From contig NZ_SLUL01000018.1 in NCBI RefSeq assembly GCF_004341205.1, forward strand, positions 1 to 48,753: a stretch of 48,753 bases of DNA. The letters are read 5' to 3'. This DNA comes from Thermolongibacillus altinsuensis. Lineage in GTDB: Bacteria > Bacillota > Bacilli > Bacillales > Anoxybacillaceae. A model generated the notes under the pieces. It saw only the letters and a list, made by a program, of their open reading frames with translations, was not told where the DNA came from and did not search any database. The translations under genes were made by a program, and so were the position numbers. Position 1 is the stretch's first letter; every line of letters begins with the position of its first letter. Shown here one piece after another: positions 1 to 6,968 of the stretch.

Positions 1-88
1 AAGCAAGCTTCCATTCGGTCCGCTCGACTTGCATGTATTAGGCACGCCGCCAGCGTTCGTCCTGAGCCAGGATCAAACTCTCCATAGA
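1..88 (-). rRNA. 16S ribosomal RNA, 5' end (partial)
   Basis: Read on the minus strand, positions 62-81 are the universal AGAGTTTGATCCTGGCTCAG sequence of bacterial 16S rRNA (E. coli position 8 onward), followed by the conserved GACGAACGCTGGCGGC and the start of variable region V1. The mature 5' end is placed about 7 nt upstream of that motif, near 88. The gene runs off the left edge, so only about 88 nt are visible. The V1 start resembles Anoxybacillus/Geobacillus-type sequences, but this is too short for a species call. Confidence 0.97.
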
Positions 89-120
89 AAGTTTTATCAC
101 TAGCTTTCACGCTTCCGTTT

Positions 121-140
121 CGTTCAGTTTTCAAGGAACA
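121..140 (-). promoter_or_regulatory. boxA-like rRNA leader element
   Basis: On the minus strand the stretch reads TGTTCCTTGAAAACTGAACG, close to the TGTTCTTTGAAAACT element found ahead of 16S and 23S genes in Bacillus. There it resembles boxA, the antitermination site bound by NusB/S10. It lies between the last tRNA and 16S. The function is inferred from position and similarity. Confidence 0.5.
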
Positions 141-146
141 TTCTTA

Positions 147-220
147 TGGAGCGGGTGATGGGAATCGAACCCACGACATCAGCTTGGAAGGCTGAGGTTT
201 TACCACTAAACTACACCCGC
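147..220 (-). tRNA. tRNA-Gly (anticodon TCC)
   Basis: The minus strand gives a full 74-nt cloverleaf with an encoded CCA end. The acceptor GCGGGTG pairs with CACCCGC, the T-arm contains GGTTCGATTCC, and the anticodon loop CTTCCAA carries TCC. It is the last tRNA before 16S in the leftward operon. A 31-nt copy of its 5' part lies upstream at 348-378. Confidence 0.97.
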
Positions 221-266
221 ACATCATTTTGCTTTACAAACATCATTTTCACTAACGCACCTGTCA

Positions 267-347
267 TGCCTCTTCCTCTACCAGCTTACTCAAAGTTGCT
301 GGATGCGTCGAGGCAACTCGCTGATTTTTCATAGCAGTATTGCTCGT
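267..347 (-). repeat. structured spacer repeat, copy 1
   Basis: In the transcript direction this starts directly after the truncated tRNA-Gly copy with ACGAGC and aligns over about 80 nt with 954-1036. It can fold two stems: AGCA/TGCT (341-344 with 333-336) and TGCCTC/GAGGCA (310-315 with 267-272). In the other copy these stems are AGCGA/TCGCT and TGTCCC/GGGACA, so the pairing is kept while the bases change. The conserved unpaired part includes GACGCATYCA. The element is not recognised. Confidence 0.6.
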
Positions 348-378
348 GGCTGAGGTTTTACCACTAAACTACACCCGC
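348..378 (-). pseudogene. truncated tRNA-Gly 5' fragment
   Basis: These 31 bases are identical to the first 31 nt of the intact tRNA-Gly (190-220), from the acceptor 5' strand through the D-arm into the anticodon stem. The sequence then breaks off into the structured repeat, with no anticodon, T-arm or 3' acceptor. It is a duplicated 5' tRNA piece, not a functional tRNA. Confidence 0.9.
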
Positions 379-387
379 ATATAGAAA

Positions 388-464
388 TGGTCGGGAAGAC
401 AGGATTCGAACCTGCGACCCCATGGTCCCAAACCATGTGCTCTACCAAGCTGAGCTACTTCCCG
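388..464 (-). tRNA. tRNA-Pro (anticodon TGG)
   Basis: A 77-nt tRNA on the minus strand with encoded CCA. The acceptor CGGGAAG pairs with CTTCCCG, and the loop TTTGGGA carries anticodon TGG. The T-arm is GGTTCGAATCC. It follows tRNA-Arg in the operon with an 8-nt spacer. Confidence 0.97.
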
Positions 465-472
465 TCTTCACA

Positions 473-549
473 TGGCGCGCCCGAGAGGATTCGAACCCCT
501 AACCTTCTGATCCGTAGTCAGATGCTCTATCCAATTGAGCTACGGGCGC
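473..549 (-). tRNA. tRNA-Arg (anticodon ACG)
   Basis: A 77-nt tRNA with encoded CCA. The acceptor GCGCCCG pairs with CGGGCGC, and the loop CTACGGA carries ACG, which is normally modified to ICG to read CGN codons. It lies between tRNA-Leu and tRNA-Pro in the leftward array. Confidence 0.97.
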
Positions 550-614
550 ATTTTTTAGCGACCTCTTAAACATAACATATTTCGTTTTAGAAGTCAATAA
601 CTTTTTTACTTCAA

Positions 615-697
<83 letters not shown>

Positions 698-707
698 ATG
701 TTATAAA

Positions 708-783
708 TGGTGAGCCATGGAGGACTCGAACCTCCGACCCTCTGATTAAAAGTCAGATGCTCTACCTACTGAGCTAATGGCTC
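708..783 (-). tRNA. tRNA-Lys (anticodon TTT)
   Basis: A 76-nt tRNA with encoded CCA. The acceptor GAGCCAT pairs with ATGGCTC, and the loop CTTTTAA carries TTT. Two shortened copies of its 5' end lie upstream, at 911-937 and 1036-1046. Confidence 0.97.
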
Positions 784-910
784 ATAACAGTAAAAGATAG
801 CAAATCTATCATTAATTTTCGACACCTTCGACATCCCGCTCTCAGAATGATTTATTCAAGTAGTAGCTCGAGCGGTACGCTGAAGTACACTCACTGAAGC
901 TTATTCGGAC

Positions 911-937
911 GTGCTCTACCTGCTGAGCTAATGGCTC
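911..937 (-). pseudogene. truncated tRNA-Lys 5' fragment (27 nt)
   Basis: It matches the first 27 nt of tRNA-Lys (757-783) with two differences, covering the acceptor 5' strand and D-arm, and then leaves the tRNA sequence. The bases just ahead of it (CATCAT) also precede the shorter fragment at 1036-1046, so a unit of leader plus tRNA start appears to have been duplicated. Confidence 0.85.
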
Positions 938-953
938 ATGATGTGATTTGCTG

Positions 954-1036
954 TGTCCCTTCCTCTTCTAGCTAATCCGAAGAAGATGAATGCGTCGGGA
1001 CAACTCGTGGTTTGTCCAGCGAAGCATCGCTCGTCG
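954..1036 (-). repeat. structured spacer repeat, copy 2
   Basis: This aligns with 267-347. Stem arms are AGCGA/TCGCT (1027-1031 with 1018-1022) and TGTCCC/GGGACA (997-1002 with 954-959). The two arms of the second stem start exactly 43 nt apart in both copies. It again follows a tRNA 5' fragment directly and precedes tRNA sequence. Confidence 0.6.
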
Positions 1037-1046
1037 CTAATGGCTC
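1036..1046 (-). pseudogene. truncated tRNA-Lys 5' fragment (11 nt)
   Basis: GAGCCATTAGC equals the first 11 nt of tRNA-Lys and joins directly to repeat copy 2. It is too short to identify on its own; the shared upstream CATCAT and the parallel layout at 911-937 make the assignment reasonable. Confidence 0.6.
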
Positions 1047-1058
1047 ATGATGTTTTAT

Positions 1059-1133
1059 TGGCTGGGCTAGCTGGATTCGAACCAGCGCATCACGGAGTCA
1101 AAGTCCGTTGCCTTACCGCTTGGCTATAGCCCA
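1059..1133 (-). tRNA. tRNA-Gln (anticodon TTG)
   Basis: A 75-nt tRNA with encoded CCA. The acceptor TGGGCTA pairs with TAGCCCA, the loop CTTTGAC carries TTG, and the T-arm is GGTTCGAATCC. Confidence 0.97.
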
Positions 1134-1198
1134 ATGAATCAACTTCATGAGTTACTTCTCTGAGTACGCTACGTGAGTTAACATCGCAGGATTATTTT

Positions 1199-1412
1199 GA
1201 GAATTTCTGCAGGAAATTCGCGAAATAATCCGACATTGATTCAGTTTTATCTAATGAAGGAAATTTCGGAAATAATTCGACATTAACTTAATATGACTAC
1301 CAACAACTTAAATTTCTGAAGGAAATTCGCGAAATAATCCGACACTGATTTAGTTCCAGCTAAGAAAGGAAATCGACGAAATAATTTCGACAATGATTTG
1401 GAAGGAAATCCA
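1199..1412. repeat. degenerate tandem repeat between tRNA-Gln and tRNA-Asp
   Basis: The motif GAAATTCGCGAAATAATCCG recurs in variant form at 1213, 1260, 1322 and 1369. The spacing of 47, 62 and 47 bp shows two copies of a unit of about 109 bp, each holding two sub-repeats. The first sub-repeat of each unit sits in a small inverted repeat (GAATTTC ... GAAATTC at 1201-1219, an imperfect form at 1312-1328). The array lies inside the transcribed spacer of the tRNA operon. No gene is seen in 1134-1422. Confidence 0.7.
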
Positions 1413-1422
1413 CAAATTTAAA

Positions 1423-1498
1423 TGGCGGTCCCGACGGGACTCGAACCCGCGATCTCCTGCGTGACAGGCAGGCATGTTAACCACTACACTACGGGACC
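1423..1498 (-). tRNA. tRNA-Asp (anticodon GTC)
   Basis: A 76-nt tRNA with encoded CCA. The acceptor GGTCCCG pairs with CGGGACC and the loop CTGTCAC carries GTC. Confidence 0.97.
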
Positions 1499-1503
1499 AA
1501 AAA

Positions 1504-1576
1504 TGGAGGATGACGGGATCGAACCGCCGACCCCTTGCTTGTAAGGCAAGTGCTCTCCCAGCTGAGCTAATCCTCC
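1504..1576 (-). tRNA. tRNA-Val (anticodon TAC)
   Basis: A 73-nt tRNA without encoded CCA. The acceptor GGAGGAT pairs with ATCCTCC and the loop CTTACAA carries TAC. Confidence 0.96.
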
Positions 1577-1622
1577 TTAGGAAAGAAAAGGGAGGTGATC
1601 AAAAACAGACACTCCCAAAAAA

Positions 1623-1694
1623 TGACCCGTACGGGATTCGAACCCGTGTTACCGCCGTGAAAGGGCGGTGTCTTAACCACTTGACCAACGGGCC
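1623..1694 (-). tRNA. tRNA-Glu (anticodon TTC)
   Basis: A 72-nt tRNA without encoded CCA. The acceptor GGCCCGT pairs with ACGGGTC through one G-U pair, and the loop CTTTCAC carries TTC. Confidence 0.96.
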
Positions 1695-1712
1695 ATAACA
1701 TTATATTCAAAG

Positions 1713-1805
1713 TGGCGGAGAAGGCGGGATTTGAACCCGCGCGCCGTAAAACCACGACCTAACGGTTTAGCAAACCGTCCCCTTCAGCCACTTGGGTACT
1801 TCTCC
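1713..1805 (-). tRNA. tRNA-Ser (anticodon GCT)
   Basis: A 93-nt class II tRNA with a long variable arm and encoded CCA. The acceptor GGAGAAG pairs with CTTCTCC and the loop TTGCTAA carries GCT. It follows tRNA-Asn with a 2-nt gap. Confidence 0.96.
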
Positions 1806-1807
1806 AA

Positions 1808-1882
1808 TGGCTCCGCAGGTAGGATTCGAACCTACGACCACTCGGTTAACAGCCGAGCGCTCTACCACTGAGCTACTGCGGA
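1808..1882 (-). tRNA. tRNA-Asn (anticodon GTT)
   Basis: A 75-nt tRNA with encoded CCA. The acceptor TCCGCAG pairs with CTGCGGA and the loop CTGTTAA carries GTT. It is the first gene of the leftward tRNA-rRNA operon. Confidence 0.97.
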
Positions 1883-1909
1883 ATAAGAAAAGCACTTCTG
1901 ACTCTTCAT

Positions 1910-1938
1910 ATTATATTGATCTCTTATTTCAATGTCAA
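1910..1938 (-). promoter_or_regulatory. sigma-A promoter P2 of the tRNA-rRNA operon
   Basis: On the minus strand TTGACA (1933-1938) is separated by exactly 17 bp from TATAAT (1910-1915), a full consensus promoter. Initiation would fall near 1903, about 20 nt ahead of tRNA-Asn. Confidence 0.9.
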
Positions 1939-1981
1939 CCGTCTTTTTATTTTTTATTTCTCATTGACGACGGCTTTTATA

Positions 1982-2010
1982 ATTTAACATACATTTCGTT
2001 TGCTCGTCAA
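1982..2010 (-). promoter_or_regulatory. probable upstream promoter P1 of the tRNA-rRNA operon
   Basis: TTGACG (2005-2010) and TTAAAT (1982-1987) are 17 bp apart on the minus strand, 72 bp upstream of P2. Paired P1/P2 promoters are usual for Bacillus rRNA operons. The -35 box begins 6 bp beyond the sprT-like stop codon. Confidence 0.6.
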
Positions 2011-2015
2011 TACGT

Positions 2016-2462
2016 TTAATCTAATTTTTTTATTTTTCCTCGGCAGCGACCACATACATATCGATTCGTATCTACTTTTCGCTTTCTTACATAAATAAAA
2101 TGGCATGTCGAGCATATATATCGATGCTGTTTTATTTGTTTCGGCGACGATAAAGGTTTACAAAAACGAGGAGCTTGAACTTGCTTTAACAGTTCTCGAA
2201 AATCACGATCGCAATGCCGATAACCTTTTCCTTCTAGGTGAAGATGATAATGACACAATTCATGTTTAATGATTTGAATCAATTCTTCTTGACCGAATTG
2301 CTCGTAATACTTTCGATTTATTTCAATGTTGTGAGAAGAAAGGATGTATCTCCCCCCTGTCGTTCGTAACCGATTATTAAATGTCGCTTTATGCTTAAAT
2401 GGTTTGTGGAAAAAAGTTAAAGACACCTGTTCAACGAGCTTTTGCAGCATGTCGTCGTTCAT
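2016..2462 (-). CDS. SprT-like zinc metalloprotein (YdcK type)
   Basis: A 148-residue protein of the SprT family. The zincin motif HELCH is at residues 67-71 in a predicted helix. A zinc ribbon with Cys117, Cys120, Cys137 and Cys140 sits at the C terminus. Length and layout match the B. subtilis YdcK type. The family is related to the SPRTN protease of eukaryotes, but the bacterial substrate is not established. ATG is preceded by GGGAG and GAGAA purine stretches. As in B. subtilis, the gene lies between tex and a tRNA cluster, and it is transcribed towards the tRNA operon in the same direction. Assignment to the family is firm; activity is unproven. Confidence 0.9.
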   Translation of the reverse strand: MNDDMLQKLVEQVSLTFFHKPFKHKATFNNRLRTTGGRYILSSHNIEINRKYYEQFGQEELIQIIKHELCHYHLHLEGKGYRHCDRDFRELLKQVQAPRFCKPLSSPKQIKQHRYICSTCHFIYVRKRKVDTNRYVCGRCRGKIKKLD

Positions 2463-2540
2463 TTCTCTTTATCTCCCTTCATCACGATCCAAGCGTCAAT
2501 TTCATAAAATAATTACATAAAAAAATAGAGGGGGAGCATC

Positions 2541-2654
2541 ATGCCTACATGGTTAAAAAATCAAATGAGGCGGGCTTACTACGAAAAAAATCGGCACCAA
2601 ATTAAATTGCTCAACCAATGCTGGTTTTTTTATCAGAAAACACACTGTTTGTAA
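2541..2654 (+). CDS. cmpA: cortex morphogenetic protein CmpA
   Basis: A 37-residue ORF, MPTWLKNQMRR at the start and ending HCL, very similar from end to end to B. subtilis CmpA (start MPTWLKKQM, core QIKLLNQCW). CmpA is a small sporulation quality-control protein that, with ClpXP, links spore coat assembly to cortex formation by targeting SpoIVA of defective spores. A good GGGGGAG ribosome binding site precedes the ATG. It is the only plus-strand gene in this block and lies between the SprT-like gene and tex, as in B. subtilis. The last codons and stop fall inside a terminator hairpin shared with tex. A CATAAAAT stretch upstream resembles a sigma-E -10 box, but no good -35 is seen. Confidence 0.93.
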   Translation: MPTWLKNQMRRAYYEKNRHQIKLLNQCWFFYQKTHCL

Positions 2655-2665
2655 CAGTGTGTTTT
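2637..2665. terminator. bidirectional terminator between cmpA and tex
   Basis: AAAACACACTG (2637-2647) and CAGTGTGTTTT (2655-2665) form a perfect 11-bp stem with a 7-nt loop, flanked by T-rich ends on either strand. It contains the cmpA stop codon and abuts the tex stop codon, so both convergent genes use it. Confidence 0.85.
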
Positions 2666-4824
2666 CATACGTCATTTGGAGGAATCATTGTTAAAGCGAT
2701 CCGCTCCTTCTCTAAATCAACCGATTCAACCCAAACTTTTACAATATCGCCTACCGAAACAATATCAAGCGGATGTTTTACATATTGTTTGCTTAGTTTT
2801 GAAATATGGACAAGCCCATCTTGTTTGACACCGATATCGACAAATACGCCAAAATCGACAACATTTCGTACCGTTCCCTCAAGTTCCATTCCTTTTTGCA
2901 AATCTTCCAACTTCAACACATTTTTCTTTAAAATCGGCTTCGGTAAATCATCACGCGGATCTCGTTCAGGACGGCTTAACGCATCGACGATGTCTTTTAA
3001 TGTTAATTCGCCAACTCCAAGTTCTTCTGCTGTTTTTTCAATCGAAATGTTTTCAAGTGCTTGACGAAGACCTTGACTTCCAATGTCATTTGTTGAAAAA
3101 CCAAGGCGATGTAAAAGTTTTTTCACTTCTTCGTACCGTTCTGGATGGATCGGTGTCCGATCTAACGGTTCATCTCCATCGATAATTCGTAAAAAACCGA
3201 TACATTGTTCATACGTTTTTGCACCCAATCGCGGAACATCTTTTAATTCCATTCGATTTTTAAACTTCCCTTTTTCTTCGCGGCGCTTGACAATATTTTC
3301 AGCTACTGCTTTTGTTAATCCCGATACATATTGTAAAAGCGCAACGGAAGCTGTATTGACATTGACCCCAACTTGGTTGACAACGGTTTCGACCACGAAA
3401 TGCAAGGACTGTTCCAGTTTCTTTTGCGACACATCGTGTTGATATTGACCAACTCCGACGGATTTCGGATCGATTTTGACTAATTCTGCAAGCGGATCTT
3501 GAACGCGCCGCGCAATCGAAACCGCGCTTCTCTCTTCTACTTGCAGATGCGGAAATTCTTTGCGAGCCAGTTCAGAAGCCGAATACACACTCGCCCCTGC
3601 TTCGTTCACGATTAAATAAAAAACATTTTCGTTCAATTCTGCGAGTGTATCAGCAATAAATTGCTCTGTTTCTCGAGACGCCGTTCCGTTTCCGATCGCA
3701 ATTAATTCAACTCCATATTGCTGAAGGAGCTCTTTCAACTTTTCTTTTGCCTCTTGTACCTCACTCTTCGGTGGATGTGGATAAATCACATCAATTTTCA
3801 ACAATTTTCCTGTTTCATCGACAACGGCTAATTTACATCCTGTTCGATAGGCCGGATCCACCCCTAAAACCACTTTTCCTTTGAGTGGAGGTTGCAATAA
3901 CAAATTACGCAAGTTTTCGGCAAAAATATGAATCGCTCGTTCTTCTGCTTTCTCCGTTAACTCGTTTCTTACTTCTCTTTCGACAGATGGCGCAATCAGT
4001 CTTTTATATCCATCTTCAATCGCCTCAGCCACAATAGAAGCGGCAGGTGAATGTTCGTTTAAAATGACTTTTTTCTGCAAATAATCAATCATTCGTTCAG
4101 CAGGGACTTCAATCGAAACGCGTAAAATTCCTTCCTTTTCACCGCGATTCATCGCCAAAATACGATGTGGGGCTGCTTTTGAAACAAATTCTTCATGCTC
4201 ATAATACATTTCATATACTTTCTTCTCATCTTTATCGATTTCTTTTCCAACCGAAACGATTTTTCCAATTTTAAACGTTTCTGAACGAATCCATTGACGA
4301 AAATGAGGATCATCTGAAATTTTTTCAGCAATGATATCTTTTGCCCCTTGCAAAGCTTCTTCAATCGTATAGACTTCCTTTTCTTCGTTTAAAAATTGTG
4401 CAGCTTTTTCATCAATGGACTCATTCATCGGAAATGTTAATAACCATTCCGCTAATGGTTCGAGCCCTTTTTCTTTGGCAACCGTCGCTTTTGTGCGTCG
4501 TTTTTGTTTATATGGACGATATAGATCTTCAACTTGCTGCAATTTTGTCGCTTTTAAAATTTCTGCTTTTAATTCGTCCGTTAATTTCCCTTGTTCCTCG
4601 ATTAAGCGCAATACCTCTTCTTTGCGCTGCTCTAAGTTTTTTAAATAATGCCACTCATCTAAAATGGTGCGAATTTGTACTTCATCGAGCGCTCCGGTTA
4701 ATTCTTTTCGATAACGCGCAATAAAAGGAATCGTATTTCCCTCTTGAAAAAGCTGAATCACATTTTGTACATGCTGCAAAGGAATGTTTAACTCTTTCGC
4801 AATTTGCTTCATCAATGAGTCCAA
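2665..4824 (-). CDS. tex: Tex family RNA-binding protein (S1 domain)
   Basis: A 719-residue Tex/YdcI protein of normal family length. From N to C it has the helical Tex N-terminal domain, a YqgF/RNase H-like domain starting near GKVVLGVDPAYRTG (about 315), helix-hairpin-helix repeats (about 490-560), and a C-terminal S1 RNA-binding domain (about 645-715, GTVRNVVDFGVFVDIG). Tex is a cytosolic nucleic-acid-binding protein associated with transcription complexes and toxin expression in some bacteria; its exact role in Bacillaceae is unclear. The start is taken as TTG, because GGAGG lies 8 nt upstream of it, whereas the first in-frame ATG (codon 5) is 20 nt from that site. It follows ndoA but is separated by a terminator. 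Confidence 0.95.
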   Translation of the reverse strand: MDSLMKQIAKELNIPLQHVQNVIQLFQEGNTIPFIARYRKELTGALDEVQIRTILDEWHYLKNLEQRKEEVLRLIEEQGKLTDELKAEILKATKLQQVEDLYRPYKQKRRTKATVAKEKGLEPLAEWLLTFPMNESIDEKAAQFLNEEKEVYTIEEALQGAKDIIAEKISDDPHFRQWIRSETFKIGKIVSVGKEIDKDEKKVYEMYYEHEEFVSKAAPHRILAMNRGEKEGILRVSIEVPAERMIDYLQKKVILNEHSPAASIVAEAIEDGYKRLIAPSVEREVRNELTEKAEERAIHIFAENLRNLLLQPPLKGKVVLGVDPAYRTGCKLAVVDETGKLLKIDVIYPHPPKSEVQEAKEKLKELLQQYGVELIAIGNGTASRETEQFIADTLAELNENVFYLIVNEAGASVYSASELARKEFPHLQVEERSAVSIARRVQDPLAELVKIDPKSVGVGQYQHDVSQKKLEQSLHFVVETVVNQVGVNVNTASVALLQYVSGLTKAVAENIVKRREEKGKFKNRMELKDVPRLGAKTYEQCIGFLRIIDGDEPLDRTPIHPERYEEVKKLLHRLGFSTNDIGSQGLRQALENISIEKTAEELGVGELTLKDIVDALSRPERDPRDDLPKPILKKNVLKLEDLQKGMELEGTVRNVVDFGVFVDIGVKQDGLVHISKLSKQYVKHPLDIVSVGDIVKVWVESVDLEKERIALTMIPPNDV

Positions 4825-4845
4825 AAAAAATTCCTCCTCTAAATA

Positions 4846-4876
4846 AAAATAGCTACTTTGAAATCGTAGCTATTTT
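4846..4876 (-). terminator. terminator after ndoA
   Basis: AAAATAGCTAC and GTAGCTATTTT form an 11-bp stem with a 9-nt loop, followed on the minus strand by TTTTTATTT. It lies between the ndoA stop and the tex ribosome binding site. Confidence 0.8.
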
Positions 4877-4898
4877 CTAAATGAATATTCAATCCACA

Positions 4899-5249
4899 TT
4901 AAAAGTCAATAAGACCTAGGCTAATTTGTAACGCTTCATCCACTTTATCCATCATTTCATCATCCAGATGGGTAATCTTATCTGTCAGACGTTGTTTATC
5001 AATCGTCCGAATTTGTTCAAGCAAAATGACAGAGTCCCGCTCAAACCCATAACGCTTCGCATCGATTTCAACATGTGTCGGCAATTTCGCTTTTTGAATT
5101 TGAGCAGTGATGGCAGCAACAATGACGGTGGGACTGAAGCGGTTCCCAATGTCATTTTGGATGACTAATACAGGGCGAATGCCTCCTTGTTCTGAACCAA
5201 CTACTGGAGAAAGATCCGCAAAATAAACATCGCCACGTTTGACAATCAA
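4899..5249 (-). CDS. ndoA: EndoA/MazF-type endoribonuclease toxin
   Basis: A 116-residue protein almost certainly orthologous to B. subtilis EndoA (MazF-bs). MazF toxins cut single-stranded mRNA; the B. subtilis enzyme recognises UACAU. The residues known to be catalytic in that enzyme, Arg25 and Thr48, are present at the same positions. The start is 4 bp after the stop of the antitoxin gene, so the two form an operon. In B. subtilis the sigma-B regulators rsbR onward follow ndoA; here a terminator and tex follow at once. Confidence 0.96.
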   Translation of the reverse strand: MIVKRGDVYFADLSPVVGSEQGGIRPVLVIQNDIGNRFSPTVIVAAITAQIQKAKLPTHVEIDAKRYGFERDSVILLEQIRTIDKQRLTDKITHLDDEMMDKVDEALQISLGLIDF

Positions 5250-5253
5250 AAGA

Positions 5254-5535
5254 TTACCCCCCGCTAACTAAGCGTTCAACGGTGTGGTCCGCCTCGTATT
5301 CCGCAAGAAACGCCTCCGATGCAAGCGATAAATTAATCTTCGCCATTTCCATATAGCCTCGTCTCATCGCTTCACGAATTTGGCGTTTTTTTCGCTCACG
5401 AATGTACATTTTTGTCGCTTGATAAATTAATTCGTTGCGATTGCCGTTCTCTTGCTTTACAATTCCGTCCAATTCGCTGACTAACGCCTGTGGTAAACGA
5501 ATAACAATTTCCGTTGTTGCGCTGGATTCAGACAC
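5254..5535 (-). CDS. ndoAI: EndoAI antitoxin (ribbon-helix-helix)
   Basis: The antitoxin partner of EndoA. It has an N-terminal ribbon-helix-helix DNA-binding domain ([16 protein letters not shown]) and a C-terminal toxin-binding tail ending TVERLVSGG, identical to the B. subtilis tail as remembered. The reading frame is open to a GTG at 5541, but that codon is only about 3 nt from GGAGG. The next in-frame GTG, at 5535, has 9-nt spacing and gives a protein starting MSESSATTE, matching the B. subtilis N terminus, so it is chosen. The pair probably autoregulates. It lies downstream of alr, as in B. subtilis. Confidence 0.94.
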   Translation of the reverse strand: MSESSATTEIVIRLPQALVSELDGIVKQENGNRNELIYQATKMYIRERKKRQIREAMRRGYMEMAKINLSLASEAFLAEYEADHTVERLVSGG

Positions 5536-5712
5536 AAACACACACCTCCAACTAAACTACAACCACATAGTTGCTCCCAATTTACATAATAACATTTCAT
5601 GGTCGTTATGCAAAGCAGTTTCCACATTATTTGCAAATTATTTGAGAGAATTTTTAGAAAATGTTACTTGTCCTTCTTCCATGTTCACCTAAAAACGAGA
5701 AACTTCACTTTT

Positions 5713-6876
5713 TTATAGTAATGCATTTCTCACTTCAATTATACTCTTATTTTTTAAAAAAATACGAGGAACGCGGTAACTAATTGTACAAGGAATTTCG
5801 TAGTTAATTGTATTCAAATACGTTGCCACTTCATCAATTGAAATTTTTTCTCCTTGCTGTTCGCCAATGAGCGTTACTTTTGTTCCCACAGGGAGCGGTT
5901 CTGGTAAACGAATCATGAACTGATCCATGCAAATTCGCCCAACAATCGGAACACGAGTCCCATTAACGAGTACACAAAAATTTTGTAATTTCCGAAGCCA
6001 ACCATCTGCATAACCGATCGGAACTGTCCCAATCCATTCATCCTTCTCTGCCGTATACGTAGCACCGTAACTAACTTTTTCCCCCGCTTTTAACTGTTTA
6101 ACATGAACGAGACGGCTATGAAGAGAAAACGCTTCTTTTAATGGATAAGGCAAAAGCGGTTTCATCTCAAGAGAAGGAGATAATCCGTACATCGCAATTC
6201 CTAAGCGGATCGCGTTAAACACTTTATCACGAAATCGCAATGCGGTAGCGCTATTTCCACAATGAACAATCGGCGGTCTTTTCGGCAGCCATTCAAGCAT
6301 TTGTAGAAACGTTTCATACTGAAATTCAAAATAAGTTGTATTTAGCTCATCGGCAGTGGCGAAATGAGTATAAACCCCCTCAAGAAAAAAATCGTCATTC
6401 TCCTCGATGAGTTCGACAATCCGTTTTACTTCTTCTTCTTCTTTGACACCCAGCCTTCCCATACCTGTATCCAGCTTTAAATGAAGGGCAACCGGTCGCG
6501 GAAGTGGTCCATATTGAATCGCTTTTTCTAGCCATTCCGTTTGGAAAACGGTGAGCGTAATGTTTTCCTTCGAAGCTAGTACGACATCTTCTGGTCGCAC
6601 AGCCCCAAGCACAAGAATCGGTACATCGATTCCTTTTTTTCTTAATGAAAGCGCTTCATCTAAAAACGCGACGGCTACACGCGTGGCACCTGCTTCGAGA
6701 GCTGTCCGAGCGACCTGTACATCGCCGTGACCATAGGCGTTCGCTTTGACGACCGCAATAATTTCGACATCATCGTCTAAAAGCTGCTTCATGGATTGCA
6801 CATTGTAAAAAATCGCATCCAAATCAATTTCTGCCCATGTATCTCGATGAAAAGACGATAACATCGCTTCATTCAC
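5713..6876 (-). CDS. alr: alanine racemase
   Basis: A 387-residue fold-type III PLP enzyme that interconverts L- and D-alanine for peptidoglycan and for control of spore germination. The PLP lysine is Lys44 in VVKANAYGHG, and the second catalytic base is Tyr270 in SYGATYTAE. The C-terminal domain contains GRICMDQF. The length matches B. subtilis Alr. Start is the ATG after AAGGAAGTGA; the ATG at codon 5 is possible. It lies downstream of ydcC and upstream of ndoAI. It works in one pathway with Ddl and MurF, encoded 4-6 kb away, which make and attach D-Ala-D-Ala. Confidence 0.96.
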   Translation of the reverse strand: MNEAMLSSFHRDTWAEIDLDAIFYNVQSMKQLLDDDVEIIAVVKANAYGHGDVQVARTALEAGATRVAVAFLDEALSLRKKGIDVPILVLGAVRPEDVVLASKENITLTVFQTEWLEKAIQYGPLPRPVALHLKLDTGMGRLGVKEEEEVKRIVELIEENDDFFLEGVYTHFATADELNTTYFEFQYETFLQMLEWLPKRPPIVHCGNSATALRFRDKVFNAIRLGIAMYGLSPSLEMKPLLPYPLKEAFSLHSRLVHVKQLKAGEKVSYGATYTAEKDEWIGTVPIGYADGWLRKLQNFCVLVNGTRVPIVGRICMDQFMIRLPEPLPVGTKVTLIGEQQGEKISIDEVATYLNTINYEIPCTISYRVPRIFLKNKSIIEVRNALL

Positions 6877-6948
6877 TTCCTTAATTTAAAAATGTTCATA
6901 CACGACTGATTATTGCCTTTTCTTTACATTGTGTCAACAAAAAATATA

Positions 6949-6966
6949 GACTCGCCAAAGCGAGTC
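6949..6966 (-). terminator. terminator after ydcC
   Basis: GACTCGC and GCGAGTC form a 7-bp stem with a 4-nt loop. On the minus strand it is followed by TATATTTTTTG, and the ydcC stop lies just upstream. Confidence 0.8.
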
Positions 6967-6968
6967 TT

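Larger units (their letters stand above)
784..1058 (-). other. spacer with decayed tRNA-Lys copies
   Basis: This 275-bp tRNA spacer contains no gene. In the transcript direction it holds an 11-nt tRNA-Lys 5' piece, structured repeat copy 2, a 27-nt tRNA-Lys 5' piece, and a further segment that can form GTAC/GTAC and CCGCTC/GAGCGG stems and may be a diverged third copy of the repeat. The intact tRNA-Lys follows. Confidence 0.6.

Noticed and set aside
348-378. Phage or ICE attachment site at the duplicated tRNA-Gly piece.
   Set aside because: Attachment duplications copy the tRNA 3' end as a rule; here the 5' end is copied, the interval is about 130 bp and there is no integrase.
387-569. Open reading frames across the tRNA cluster, such as the plus-strand frame with TGFEPATPWS.
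   Set aside because: They are antisense to tRNA-Pro and tRNA-Arg; peptides of this kind arise from the conserved T-arm and are classic false genes. The other ORFs at 146-334, 1474-1698, 1567-1755 and 1792-2019 are the same.
1199-1412. CRISPR array.
   Set aside because: The repeats are degenerate, unevenly spaced (47 and 62 bp), have no constant repeat-spacer pattern and no cas genes are near.
2618-4724. Plus-strand ORFs opposite tex (e.g. 2618-3064, 3083-3442, 4341-4724).
   Set aside because: They are shadows of the well-conserved tex reading frame and have no ribosome binding sites or recognisable products.
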